Shown here in pieces: positions 7,839-16,336 of a stretch of DNA of 64,000 nucleotides (positions are counted from its first letter, which is position 1; each line of letters begins with the position of its first letter). A program made the position numbers and the translations under genes. The stretch is from Martinezella hainanensis (GTDB lineage Bacteria > Pseudomonadota > Alphaproteobacteria > Rhizobiales > Rhizobiaceae): the NCBI RefSeq assembly GCF_900094555.1, contig NZ_FMAC01000006.1, forward strand, positions 455,244 to 519,243. The letters are read 5' to 3'. The notes beneath the pieces were generated by a model. The model had not been told where the DNA came from, ran no database searches, and was given only the letters and a program-made list of their open reading frames with translations.

Positions 7839-8846
7839 ATGAGTAAGAAAGATCTGGGCCTGCTTCTGTTGATCGTCGTCGTCGGCATCGTCGTGACGAT
7901 CATCAATCCGCGCTTCCTTCTGCCGATCAACCTCGCCAATACGTCGAACCTCATCGGCTTGTTTGGAATCCTGTCGATCGGCCAGGCCTTCGTCATCATC
8001 ACCGGCGGCATTGAGCTTTCCGTCGGCTCGCTGGTTGCCTTGCTCGGCGTGCTGTTCATCGATTTCATCGCCGTCCAGAACATGCCCTGGGCAATTGCCC
8101 TGCCGCTGATCCTGATCCTCGGCGGCGTGCTGGGGGCGATCCACGGCTGGCTGATCACCCGGCTCAATCTCCAGCCCTTCGTCGTGACCCTCTGCGGCCT
8201 CCTGATCTATCGGGGTGCGGCGCGCTTCTATACAGCCGACGGCACGGCCGGCTTCGCCTTCGGTCAGAACTTTCCGACCTTGGAATTCCTGACCGCCGGC
8301 CGCTTCTACGGCGTGCCGAACACCTTCATCGCGCTCGTGATCATTGCTGCCGTCATGTGGATCGTTCTGCATCGCTCCGTCTACGGCCGCTATCTTTACG
8401 CCATCGGCAAGAATGAGGAGGCGGCAAAATATTCCGGAATCCGCACCACGAAGATGGTGACGATCTCCTACATCATCTGCGGCGTGCTGACGGCGCTTTC
8501 GGCGATCTATTTTGCCATGTACACCCGCTCCATCTCACCGGCGAGCCACGGGCAGTTCTATGAACTCTATGCGATCGCCGCGGCGGTTCTCGGCGGCTTC
8601 TCGCTGCGCGGCGGCGAAGGGTCCCTGATCGGCGTGGTGCTCGGCACGATCCTGCTGCAGGAATTGCAGAACCTCGTCAATCTGCTCGGCATCCCCTCTT
8701 CGCTCAACTTCGCCGTGATGGGTGGCGTCATCCTGATCGGCGTCCTGATCGATCAGCAATGGAGCGCCATCCGGGCGCAACGACGCCTGGTGTCTGCCGC
8801 ACGCCAGACGGAAACGCGCCAGCCTGCCGAACAACCGCAGTCATAG
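7839..8846 (+). CDS. Sugar ABC transporter permease (RbsC-like)
   Basis: A 335-residue integral membrane protein of the branched-chain/ribose permease family (BPD_transp_2), with about eight to ten transmembrane segments. It carries the conserved ITGGIELSVGSLVAL stretch in the first third and YAIGKNEEAAKYSGI, part of the cytoplasmic loop expected to contact the ATPase. The ATG at 7839 is preferred because translation from the upstream ATG at 7734 would run through the palindromic repeat. It forms the channel of the importer, pairing with the ATPase at 6168 and binding protein at 5106. Confidence 0.92.
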   Translation: MSKKDLGLLLLIVVVGIVVTIINPRFLLPINLANTSNLIGLFGILSIGQAFVIITGGIELSVGSLVALLGVLFIDFIAVQNMPWAIALPLILILGGVLGAIHGWLITRLNLQPFVVTLCGLLIYRGAARFYTADGTAGFAFGQNFPTLEFLTAGRFYGVPNTFIALVIIAAVMWIVLHRSVYGRYLYAIGKNEEAAKYSGIRTTKMVTISYIICGVLTALSAIYFAMYTRSISPASHGQFYELYAIAAAVLGGFSLRGGEGSLIGVVLGTILLQELQNLVNLLGIPSSLNFAVMGGVILIGVLIDQQWSAIRAQRRLVSAARQTETRQPAEQPQS

Positions 8847-8920
8847 TGACGTTGCAAGCGGAATTGACCCGAAGAGGCGTCATGCATGATCGGTGGCGCG
8901 ACGTCACAGGCCGGTGTATT

Positions 8921-9427
8921 TCAGGAGAGCACCGACCTATTGCAGATTGGGCATCCGTCAGCATGCATGATGATCCCATGGGTTTCACAGCGGCCGAAGT
9001 TGCTCTCGGAAAAGGTCGAATGGATTGCCGCATCGTTTGGCCTGATATCGTGTGGTTCAAATGCCGACACAAGCATTCGAAAACGCATCAGGCACGGCAT
9101 CAACCAGTCTTCTTTCGGCTCGTAGCCCAGCTTTTCCCAACCGATCTTCGATTCGGCGGCGGTAATCGCCCGGATCAGAAAATTCCGATCCTCGGCAAAT
9201 GTTGCGATATGCCAGGGCATTTCGGCAATGTCGAAGCCCACCGCCCCAAGCCCCAAGACCGCCTGATCCCGCGATGCGATCCATGATGCAAACGCTTGCT
9301 CCGATCTCGTCTGCGCCAACGCCGACGCGGCAATGGCGACAACTTCCATGAAGACGTCGGTCAATCCGTTCTGCATCTGAATTGCAGGCAATTCCGGTCG
9401 AGCATTGCATGTTATTCGGTTTGCCAT
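8921..9427 (-). CDS. Conserved hypothetical protein with a C-terminal Cys/His cluster
   Basis: A 168-residue soluble, mostly helical protein with no signal peptide. The last 20 residues carry CETHGIIMHADGCPIC, a C-x2-H...C-x2-C arrangement that could bind one zinc ion. It resembles short rhizobial proteins ending in this knuckle, but I cannot name a characterised family. The start is uncertain: ATG 9427 gives the longest form and ATG 9376 is possible; neither has a clear ribosome site. It lies between the sugar ABC operon and a LysR gene with no evident operon partner. Confidence 0.6.
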   Translation of the reverse strand: MANRITCNARPELPAIQMQNGLTDVFMEVVAIAASALAQTRSEQAFASWIASRDQAVLGLGAVGFDIAEMPWHIATFAEDRNFLIRAITAAESKIGWEKLGYEPKEDWLMPCLMRFRMLVSAFEPHDIRPNDAAIHSTFSESNFGRCETHGIIMHADGCPICNRSVLS

Positions 9428-9489
9428 GGCTTTCGGATGGCTCCATTCACTGCTGGGTCATCGACGGAAAAGAACAAGCCCGATCTTGC

Positions 9490-10392
9490 TCAGGTCATCC
9501 ACTTGCGGTGCTCAACGAAACGCTCCGCCAAGAGGTCGATGAACAAGCGCACTTTCGTCGGCAGATGACTACGGTTCGGATAGATCGCGCTGATCGTGAA
9601 TTCCACGGCCCGATAGTCAGGCATGGCGCGCACGAGGCGACCGGCAGCAACCTCGTCGTAGACGATGAAACTCGGGGCAAGGAAGATGCCCTGCCCGCTT
9701 GCCAGGAGAAAGCGCAATGTCTCGGCGCTGTTGGAGACGACATTGCCAGAGATCTTGACCCCCACCTGCTTGCCATCGGCATCCTCGAAACGCCATTCAT
9801 CGCCATAAGGGTAATAGGTATATTGCAGGCAATTATGCTCCGCGAGGTCGGCCGGCACCTTCGGCATGGGATGTGTGTCACGATATTCGGGCGAGCAGAC
9901 GAGCATATGACGCCAGGGCGCAAGCTTGCGTGCGACAAGCGTCGAGTCCTGCGCAGGCAAGGTTCGGATCATGAGATCGTAACCCTCCTCGACCATGTCG
10001 ATCGACCGTTCGCCGACGTTGAAATCGAGCGAGATCGCAGGATATTGCGTCATGAATTCGTTGACGACGGGGAGCAGGAAGCGGACGATGGCGCCGCTGG
10101 TATAGAGCTTGAGCGTTCCCCTCGGCATGGTGCTAAGGGCGCCCGCCGCCCGATCGGCCTCTTCGAGATCGGCCAGGATCTGCGAGGAGCGCTCATAATA
10201 ATATTTGCCGGTTTCCGTCAGGCTGACCCGGCGCGTCGTCCGGTTCAGGAGCCGCGCGCCGAGGCGGTCTTCCAGCGATTGCACATGATTGCCCACCATG
10301 GTGACGGACATGTTGAGCCGGCGGGCGGCGGCTGAGAAACCACCACATTCCACCACCCGGCCAAAAACTGCGAGGCTGGTCAAACGATCCAT
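9490..10392 (-). CDS. LysR-family transcriptional regulator of the adjacent efflux operon
   Basis: A 300-residue LysR protein. The N-terminal winged helix-turn-helix (residues 1-60) includes GGFSAAARRLNMSVTMVGNHVQSLEDRLGARL, and the LysR substrate-binding domain fills the rest. It resembles the CrgA/AaeR-like branch, which often responds to aromatic acids or other toxic organic compounds. It is divergent from an EmrA/EmrB-type pump (10531-13458). A 51-bp regulatory sequence present upstream of both pump genes suggests it binds at both places. Inducer unknown. Confidence 0.93.
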   Translation of the reverse strand: MDRLTSLAVFGRVVECGGFSAAARRLNMSVTMVGNHVQSLEDRLGARLLNRTTRRVSLTETGKYYYERSSQILADLEEADRAAGALSTMPRGTLKLYTSGAIVRFLLPVVNEFMTQYPAISLDFNVGERSIDMVEEGYDLMIRTLPAQDSTLVARKLAPWRHMLVCSPEYRDTHPMPKVPADLAEHNCLQYTYYPYGDEWRFEDADGKQVGVKISGNVVSNSAETLRFLLASGQGIFLAPSFIVYDEVAAGRLVRAMPDYRAVEFTISAIYPNRSHLPTKVRLFIDLLAERFVEHRKWMT

Positions 10393-10401
10393 ATTGTCCT
10401 C

Positions 10402-10452
10402 GGATTATCCACTGTGACTTGATGATCCTTCCAGATTTGAGGAGATTATCAG
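10402..10452. repeat. Regulatory direct repeat, copy 1 (upstream of the emrA-like gene)
   Basis: This 51-base sequence begins GGATTATCCA, has GATGATCCTTCC in the middle and ends GATTATCAG. It matches 11734-11784 at 38 of 51 positions, with the three conserved blocks at identical spacing. It lies between the LysR gene and emrA-like gene, where a LysR-type activator would bind. Confidence 0.7.
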
Positions 10453-10530
10453 AAGGACCGATCGGACGCATCTTCATCGCATCAAAAATGGCCCCATGCA
10501 AAAGGGGTGCTGCACTGAAGGAAACGAACA

Positions 10531-11757
10531 ATGGTCGAACTCCCCCGCAACGAGGCGTTCAAGAACGCAAGTCAAGCCGATGCAGCTCCGGCCAGCGAGG
10601 TAGCCAAGTCTCCCGGTACCGAGGCTCCGCAGGGTGTAACGACCGAAGCGCCTGTCGCTGCCGCCACGCCCAAGGCAGACAGAAAGCTCATCAAGCGCGG
10701 CATGCTGATTGCTGCGCTGCTGGCCGGCGTCGCGGTCGCAGCCGACTTCGGCTATCGCTACTGGACGGTCGGACGCTTCGTCGAAGCCACCGACGATGCC
10801 TATGTGAAGGCCGATTACACCACGATTGCCCCGAAGGTCGCCGGCTATATCAAGGACGTGCTGGTCAACGACAATGACAAGGTCAAGGCCGGCCAGGTGC
10901 TTGCCCGCATCGACGACCGCGATTTCCAGGCAGCACTTTCCCAGGCAAAGGCGGATCTCAAGGCCGCGGATGCGGCGATCGCCAACATCGATGCACAGAT
11001 CCAGCTGCAGCAATCGCTGATCGGGCAGGCCAAGGCAACGGTCGACGCGTCGCAGGCCTCTCTGGATTATGCTGTGTCGGATGCCGCGCGTTCGGCTCGC
11101 CTGATCACCAACGGCGTCGGCACGCAATCGCGCGCCGAAGAGACCGAATCGGCCAGAAAGCAGGCCGCCGCCGCTGTCGAGCGCGATCAGGCCGCGCTCG
11201 TCGCCGCGCAGAACAAAGTGCCGGTGCTGCAGACCCAGCGAGATCAGGCAGCCGCCCAGCGCGATCGCGCAGCCGCCGCCGTTCAGCAGGCTGAACTTAA
11301 CCTGTCCTATACGAACATCGTCGCCGCCGTTGACGGCACCGTCGGCGCCCGCTCGATCCGCGTGGGGCAGTACGTGACGTCAGGCACGCAGCTGATGGCG
11401 GTAGTGCCGCTGCATTCGGTCTATGTCGTCGCGAACTTCAAGGAAACGCAGCTCACCTATGTACGTCCCGGACAGTCGGTCGAGATCAAGGTCGACAGCT
11501 TCCCCGACGCCACCATCAAGGGCCATGTCGACAGTCTCTCGCCGGCAAGCGGGCTTGAATTCTCGCTGCTGCCGCCCGATAACGCTACCGGCAACTTCAC
11601 CAAGATCGTCCAGCGCATACCGGTGAAGATCGTCATCGACGACGAGCATCTGGCCGGGCTGTTGCGCTCCGGCATGTCGGTGGAGCCGGAAATCGATACC
11701 AAGGCCGCCCAAACATCGACCGCTGACGTGCAAGGATTATCCAGCCACGCTGGATGA
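10531..11757 (+). CDS. EmrA/HlyD-type periplasmic adaptor of a multidrug efflux pump
   Basis: A 408-residue membrane fusion protein. A proline- and alanine-rich cytoplasmic N-terminus is followed by one transmembrane segment (about residues 57-75, GMLIAALLAGVAVAADF). Next come the first half of the biotinyl-lipoyl domain (YVKADYTTIAPKVAGYI), a long coiled coil rich in Ala, Gln and Asp (about 120-255), the second lipoyl half and a beta-barrel with the family motif VVANFKETQL. It bridges the inner-membrane MFS pump encoded next to an outer-membrane channel encoded elsewhere. A GAAGGA ribosome site supports ATG 10531. Confidence 0.93.
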   Translation: MVELPRNEAFKNASQADAAPASEVAKSPGTEAPQGVTTEAPVAAATPKADRKLIKRGMLIAALLAGVAVAADFGYRYWTVGRFVEATDDAYVKADYTTIAPKVAGYIKDVLVNDNDKVKAGQVLARIDDRDFQAALSQAKADLKAADAAIANIDAQIQLQQSLIGQAKATVDASQASLDYAVSDAARSARLITNGVGTQSRAEETESARKQAAAAVERDQAALVAAQNKVPVLQTQRDQAAAQRDRAAAAVQQAELNLSYTNIVAAVDGTVGARSIRVGQYVTSGTQLMAVVPLHSVYVVANFKETQLTYVRPGQSVEIKVDSFPDATIKGHVDSLSPASGLEFSLLPPDNATGNFTKIVQRIPVKIVIDDEHLAGLLRSGMSVEPEIDTKAAQTSTADVQGLSSHAG

Positions 11758-11784
11758 TCCTTCCCGATCTTCGTCGATTATCAG
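11734..11784. repeat. Regulatory direct repeat, copy 2 (between emrA- and emrB-like genes)
   Basis: The second copy of the 51-base sequence at 10402-10452 overlaps the last codons of the adaptor gene and lies just before the MFS gene. GGATTATCCA, GATGATCCTTCC and GATTATCAG are exact at the same spacing while the connecting bases differ, which suggests selection for protein binding rather than a recent copy. Confidence 0.7.
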
Positions 11785-11835
11785 CTCAGCATCGTCATGA
11801 GATTATTCCGACATGACCCCGGAAGGAGACGCGTC

Positions 11836-13458
11836 GTGGCCACTCTTCAGATCGCCGCAAACAACAATTCAGCCGTATCCCAGGGCGCTGCAACCACTCC
11901 CGTTGCCGGACCTGCCATGAGCCCGCTGCGCATGTGGACCGCTGTGGTCGGTTCGACACTTGGTGCCTTCATGGCCGTTCTCAACATCCAGATCGTCAAT
12001 GCCTCGCTGGCCGACATCCAGGGCGCGATCGGCGCCGGAACGGATGACGGCGGCTGGATCTCGACCTCCTATCTGATCGCCGAGATCGTCGTCATTCCCC
12101 TTAGCGCCTGGCTTGCCCGCGTCTTTTCCGTCCGCATCTACCTGCTGACCAATGCCATCCTCTTCCTGGTCTTTTCGGTCGGCTGCGCCTTTGCGGCCAA
12201 CCTGCAGCAGATGATCATATTGCGCGCCATACAGGGCTTTTCCGGCGGCGTGCTGATCCCGATGGCTTTCACGATCATCATCACGCTGCTGCCGAAACCC
12301 AAGCAGCCGATCGGCCTTGCGCTCTTTGCCCTTTCGGCGACCTTCGCGCCGGCAATCGGCCCGACCATCGGCGGTTACCTCACCGAAAACTGGGGCTGGG
12401 AATATATCTTCTACGTCAATCTCGTACCCGGCATTCTCATGGTCGGCATGCTCTGGGCTTCGCTTGACCGTGCGCCGATGAACCTTTCACTGCTCGCCAA
12501 GGGTGATTGGCCGGGCATCATCACCATGGCAGTCGGCCTTGCCGCACTGCAGACCGTGCTTGAGGAAGGCAACAAGGACGACTGGTTCGGCTCGCCGTTC
12601 ATCGTCCGTCTTTCCGTCATCGCCGCGATCTCGTTGACGCTCTTTCTCATCATCGAGCTTCGCGCCGCCCATCCGCTCCTCAATCTGCGTCTGCTGGTTC
12701 GCCGCAATTTCGGCTTCGGCATCGTTGCCAATTTCCTGCTGGGCATCGCGCTCTATGGCTCGGTCTTCATCCTGCCGATCTACCTGACACGCATCCAGGG
12801 CTACAACTCCGAGCAGATCGGCATGGTGCTTGCCTGGACCGGTATTCCACAGCTGATCCTCATTCCGCTGGTGCCGCGGCTGATGAAGCGTGTCGATGCC
12901 CGCCTGCTGATCGTAGTTGGCTTCGCGCTCTTTGCTGCCTCGAACTTCATGAATGTCCACATGACCGGCAACTATGCCAGCGACCAGCTCTTCTGGCCGA
13001 ACATCGTGCGTGCCATCGGCCAGGCGCTCGCCTTCACGCCGCTGACTGCGATTGCAACGGCCGGGATCGAACAGGAAAATGCCGGCTCCGCCTCGGCGCT
13101 CTTCAACATGATGCGCAATCTCGGCGGCGCGGTCGGCATTGCGGCGCTGCAGACCTTCCTTACCAAGCGCGAGCAATTCCACTCGAACATTCTCACCAAT
13201 TCCGTTTCTGTGTTCGAAGAGGCAACCCGCGACCGGGTAGCAAAATTGACCAACTATTTCATGAACCATGGGGTGAGCGATCAGGCGCTTGCCACGCACA
13301 AGGCGATCGTCGCCATCGCCTCCGATCTGCGCGCGCAGGCCAATATCATGGCCTTCAGCGACACCTTCTATCTGCTCGGCGTCGCGCTGGTCATCGCCCT
13401 CATCGCCAGCCTGCTTCTGAAGAAACCCGGCCACCTTTCCGGCGGTGCGGCACACTGA
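11836..13458 (+). CDS. EmrB-type MFS multidrug efflux transporter (DHA2 family, 14 TM)
   Basis: A 540-residue drug:proton antiporter of the DHA2 family with about 14 transmembrane segments. Family features include VLNIQIVNASLADIQGAIG in TM1, GGWISTSYLIAEIV, and an ALSATFAPAIGPTIGGYL stretch corresponding to antiporter motif C. GTG 11836 is chosen because AAGGAG at 11823-11828 precedes it; an in-frame ATG at 11797 lacks such a site. It forms a tripartite pump with the adaptor at 10531 and is followed after 30 bases by a cyclase gene, probably on the same transcript. Substrate unknown. Confidence 0.92.
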   Translation: MATLQIAANNNSAVSQGAATTPVAGPAMSPLRMWTAVVGSTLGAFMAVLNIQIVNASLADIQGAIGAGTDDGGWISTSYLIAEIVVIPLSAWLARVFSVRIYLLTNAILFLVFSVGCAFAANLQQMIILRAIQGFSGGVLIPMAFTIIITLLPKPKQPIGLALFALSATFAPAIGPTIGGYLTENWGWEYIFYVNLVPGILMVGMLWASLDRAPMNLSLLAKGDWPGIITMAVGLAALQTVLEEGNKDDWFGSPFIVRLSVIAAISLTLFLIIELRAAHPLLNLRLLVRRNFGFGIVANFLLGIALYGSVFILPIYLTRIQGYNSEQIGMVLAWTGIPQLILIPLVPRLMKRVDARLLIVVGFALFAASNFMNVHMTGNYASDQLFWPNIVRAIGQALAFTPLTAIATAGIEQENAGSASALFNMMRNLGGAVGIAALQTFLTKREQFHSNILTNSVSVFEEATRDRVAKLTNYFMNHGVSDQALATHKAIVAIASDLRAQANIMAFSDTFYLLGVALVIALIASLLLKKPGHLSGGAAH

Positions 13459-13488
13459 GCGCCGCACCTCAAAGAGGAGGAGATAGCC

Positions 13489-14694
13489 ATGACTTTGCTG
13501 CATGACATGCCGAAGACCGCAAACGTCAATTCCAGAACGGACCGCGGCGGCGTCAACACCGCGGCTACCTTAAACCTGATCGAATGGCTGACGGGCGACG
13601 AATGCCATGCTCTCGATGAGGCCGGCCTCGTTGCCGGGCTCGGCCGTCGCCTGCAGGCCGTTGGGCTTCCCGTCGATCGATTGACGCTGCACCTGACGAC
13701 GCTGCATCCCGAATTCATTGGCCGCACCTTCGCCTGGGCTCCCGGCGAGCCGGTCGAGATCCATGATCGCGAACATGGCTCGCGCCTCGCGCTCGCCAAT
13801 ACGCCGCTTATGAAGGCACAGGAAATGCGCGAGCCGCTCATCGTCGGTCCCGGCGAGAGCCCCCATGGGCGCTGGCAGCATATCGACATATTTTCCGGCC
13901 GAGGGCTGGTTCAACTGATCGTGGCACCGCTTTGCAATGCCGACGGGCCGATCAGCAGCGCCGTCTTCGCCACGCGGCGGCCCGGCGGCTTCACATCCAG
14001 CGAGCAGGACCTGATCGAACGCATCCTGCCGGCATTGCGCAACACCTGCGAGCTACGTGTTCTCAGACAATGCGAACTCAGCCTTCTCGACACTTACATC
14101 GGTCCGATGACGGCAAGCCGCATCCTGGCCGGACACATCCGTCGCGGGGAAATCGAATCGATGGAGGCAGCACTTCTACTGTGCGACCTGCGCGGCTTCA
14201 CCGAGCTTTCCAATCGGCTGCCCGGCGAGACCGTGCTTGGGCTCTTGAACGCCTATTTTGACAAGGTAGTGCCGGCGATTACCCATGAAGGCGGAGAAGT
14301 ACTGAAATTCATGGGCGATGCGGTTCTGGCATTCTTTCCAGGCATCGATGCGACCGGAGCCTGCAATGCCGCGCTGACGGCAGCAAAAACAATCCTCGGT
14401 GAAATAGGCGGCTTCGAATATGACGGCATCCACGTCAAGGCCGGCATTGCGCTGCACTATGGCGAGGTGAGCTACGGCAATGTCGGCTCCGGCAACCGCC
14501 TGGATTTCACCTTGATCGGCCCTGACGTCAATATCGTCAGCCGTATTCAGAACGTCTGTAGCGAAAGCGGTAAAGCGCTTCTGATGTCCGGCCCATTCCA
14601 GCAAAAGGCCGATATCACCGATGCAATCTCGATCGGGCGGCGGCAGCTGAAAGGCTTTGCCAAGGCGATGGAGTTGTTCGCGATCGCATATTGA
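13489..14694 (+). CDS. Class III adenylate/guanylate cyclase with N-terminal GAF-like domain
   Basis: A 401-residue soluble protein. The N-terminal 180 residues look like a degenerate GAF sensor (VQLIVAPLCNADGPISSAVFATRRPGG). The C-terminal catalytic domain has metal aspartates D233 (CDLRGFTEL) and D277 (KFMGDAVLAFF), the adenine-selecting pair K273 and D339, and the transition-state N348 and R352 (NIVSRI), so it should make cAMP. A GGAGGAG ribosome site precedes the ATG, 30 bases after the emrB-like stop. Co-transcription with a LysR-controlled efflux pump is unusual and suggests second-messenger output during exposure to the pump substrate. Confidence 0.9.
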   Translation: MTLLHDMPKTANVNSRTDRGGVNTAATLNLIEWLTGDECHALDEAGLVAGLGRRLQAVGLPVDRLTLHLTTLHPEFIGRTFAWAPGEPVEIHDREHGSRLALANTPLMKAQEMREPLIVGPGESPHGRWQHIDIFSGRGLVQLIVAPLCNADGPISSAVFATRRPGGFTSSEQDLIERILPALRNTCELRVLRQCELSLLDTYIGPMTASRILAGHIRRGEIESMEAALLLCDLRGFTELSNRLPGETVLGLLNAYFDKVVPAITHEGGEVLKFMGDAVLAFFPGIDATGACNAALTAAKTILGEIGGFEYDGIHVKAGIALHYGEVSYGNVGSGNRLDFTLIGPDVNIVSRIQNVCSESGKALLMSGPFQQKADITDAISIGRRQLKGFAKAMELFAIAY

Positions 14695-15084
14695 AGCTGC
14701 CGATGAGGCGAGAGAGATGAGCCTTCGGGGCATTCCGTCGGTAGGCCGATTGCCTGGCTGGACTTCCCGTCTGAGTTTTCTCGTCAAGCATGTGTTGCAT
14801 TAAATCAACAACCGCTTTTTCCGTTTCTGAATGGCTCCAGCTCAGATTTACAAACAATCCGAATGTATATAGCTCTTTCTTCAGGACCTAATTGGCTTGC
14901 GATCTGGTGGGGTGTTGTTTCAGCCGCCAGCTAACGAGGTTCCATCGGGGTGGGGATAGTACCGGCAGTCTATTGCAAATGCAGTGCCTGTTTTTTGCTT
15001 CCTGTTTATGGGGAGCACTTTCAGGATGGCCTATTATGCTCGCTCCTTGGATTACGTACGAATAGTTACAACCAGGAGTTTACA
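14695..15084. other. Intergenic region upstream of the porin gene
   Basis: This stretch of 390 bases lacks a convincing gene. It should hold the porin promoter and a long 5' leader. The last part has the CAGGAG ribosome site at 15073-15078. No palindromic operator or rho-independent terminator for the cyclase gene is evident. Confidence 0.4.
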
Positions 15085-16176
15085 ATGAACATCAAGAGCC
15101 TTCTTCTCGGCTCCGCTGCCGCTCTGGCAGCAGTATCCGGTGCTCACGCGGCTGACGCTATCGTAGCAGCTGAGCCGGAGCCGCTGGAATACGTCCGTAT
15201 CTGCGACGCATACGGTGCAGGCTACTTCTTCATTCCCGGTACCGAAACCTGCCTCAAGGTCGGCGGCATGGTCCGTACCGAAGGCAAGTGGTACGACGCC
15301 TACAATGCCAACAGCCATAACGGTACGCTGTGGCATACCCGCGCTCAGCTGAGCCTCGACACCGCAACCGACACCGAATACGGCCCGCTGAAGACCAACA
15401 CGGTCATCCGTTGGGACTGGCAGGAAGGCAACAGCACCAGCACCAAGCTGCTCTGGGCCAACATCAGCCTCGGCGGTTTCCTCGTCGGTAAGGCAGACTC
15501 GCAGTATAACTCCTACATCGGTTATGCCGGCGACGTCATCAACGACGACGTGATCTATGACGGCCCGTACGAACTCAACCAGTTGACCTACAACTACGAT
15601 GCCGGCAACGGCTTCACGGCTGTGGTCTCGCTCGAAGACACCAACTCCAGCGGCTCGGGCGCTGCCTATGGCGCAAGCTGGGCATCCGACGACAAGGCCA
15701 ACCACTACGCTCCTGACGTTGTTGCCGGTGCTGGCTTCAAGTCCGGCGCATGGGGCTTCAAGGTCGTTGGCGGTTACGACTCGATCAAGTCGGAAGGCGC
15801 TATCAAGGCTCGCGTCGATGCTGACTTCGGCGTCTTCTCGGCCTTCTTGATGGGCGGCTGGAACACCAACGGCGACAACCTCAACAAGTACGCTGGCACC
15901 AACCTCGATCGCTCGGCTTGCCCGGCTAACGATCCATCGAAGTGCGGCTGGGGTGACTGGGCAGTTTGGGGCGGCGTTGGCGTTCCGATCAACGAAAAGC
16001 TGAAGTGGAACCTGCAGCTCGCCTACACCGACTCCAAGATCTTCGCCGCTACGACGAACGTCAAGTGGAACCCGGTTAAGAACCTGCTCATCGAGCCGGA
16101 AGTCTCCTACACCAACTTCGATTCTGTGAACCAGGATCAGTGGGCTGGTATCCTGCGCTTCCAGCGTAGCTTCTAA
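15085..16176 (+). CDS. ropA: RopA-type outer membrane porin (Porin_2 family)
   Basis: A 363-residue outer-membrane beta-barrel porin. The signal peptide is MNIKSLLLGSAAALAAVSGA with cleavage near HAAD. The mature start (PEPLEYVRICDAYGAGYFFIPGTE) is the hallmark of the rhizobial RopA/Omp25-like porins, which contain a conserved cysteine pair (ICDAYG and ETCLKVGG). The C-terminus ends in Phe (FQRSF), as needed for outer-membrane insertion. ATG 15085 follows a CAGGAG site. Codon use is that of a highly expressed gene, with many AAC, GGC and CTG codons. It forms a general diffusion pore; being plasmid-borne, it is probably an accessory paralogue of the chromosomal porins. Confidence 0.93.
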   Translation: MNIKSLLLGSAAALAAVSGAHAADAIVAAEPEPLEYVRICDAYGAGYFFIPGTETCLKVGGMVRTEGKWYDAYNANSHNGTLWHTRAQLSLDTATDTEYGPLKTNTVIRWDWQEGNSTSTKLLWANISLGGFLVGKADSQYNSYIGYAGDVINDDVIYDGPYELNQLTYNYDAGNGFTAVVSLEDTNSSGSGAAYGASWASDDKANHYAPDVVAGAGFKSGAWGFKVVGGYDSIKSEGAIKARVDADFGVFSAFLMGGWNTNGDNLNKYAGTNLDRSACPANDPSKCGWGDWAVWGGVGVPINEKLKWNLQLAYTDSKIFAATTNVKWNPVKNLLIEPEVSYTNFDSVNQDQWAGILRFQRSF

Positions 16177-16212
16177 TACCGAATTACCTGGTCTACCTGG
16201 GACCGGGTACGG

Positions 16213-16242
16213 GAAGCCTGATGTACCGATCCATCAGGCTTC
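16213..16242 (+). terminator. Hairpin after the porin gene
   Basis: A perfect 11-bp stem, GAAGCCTGATG (16213-16223) with CATCAGGCTTC (16232-16242), lies 36 bases after the porin stop. A second imperfect hairpin (AAGGATCCGG 16277-16286 with CCGGGTCCTT 16294-16303) is followed by CTTATT. The pair probably terminates the porin transcript and possibly also the convergent CoA-transferase gene. Confidence 0.7.
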
Positions 16243-16336
16243 TCAAAGTGATCGGTTGACCTCCGATCAAAGCCGGAAGGATCCGGTTTCCCTCCGGGTC
16301 CTTCTTATTGCCCAAGCAAGATCAACGATGATTACG

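Noticed and set aside
12487..13503. A 338-codon minus-strand frame across the emrB-like gene
   Set aside because: It is antisense to a clear MFS gene and its protein is an improbable mixture of charged residues with no domain.
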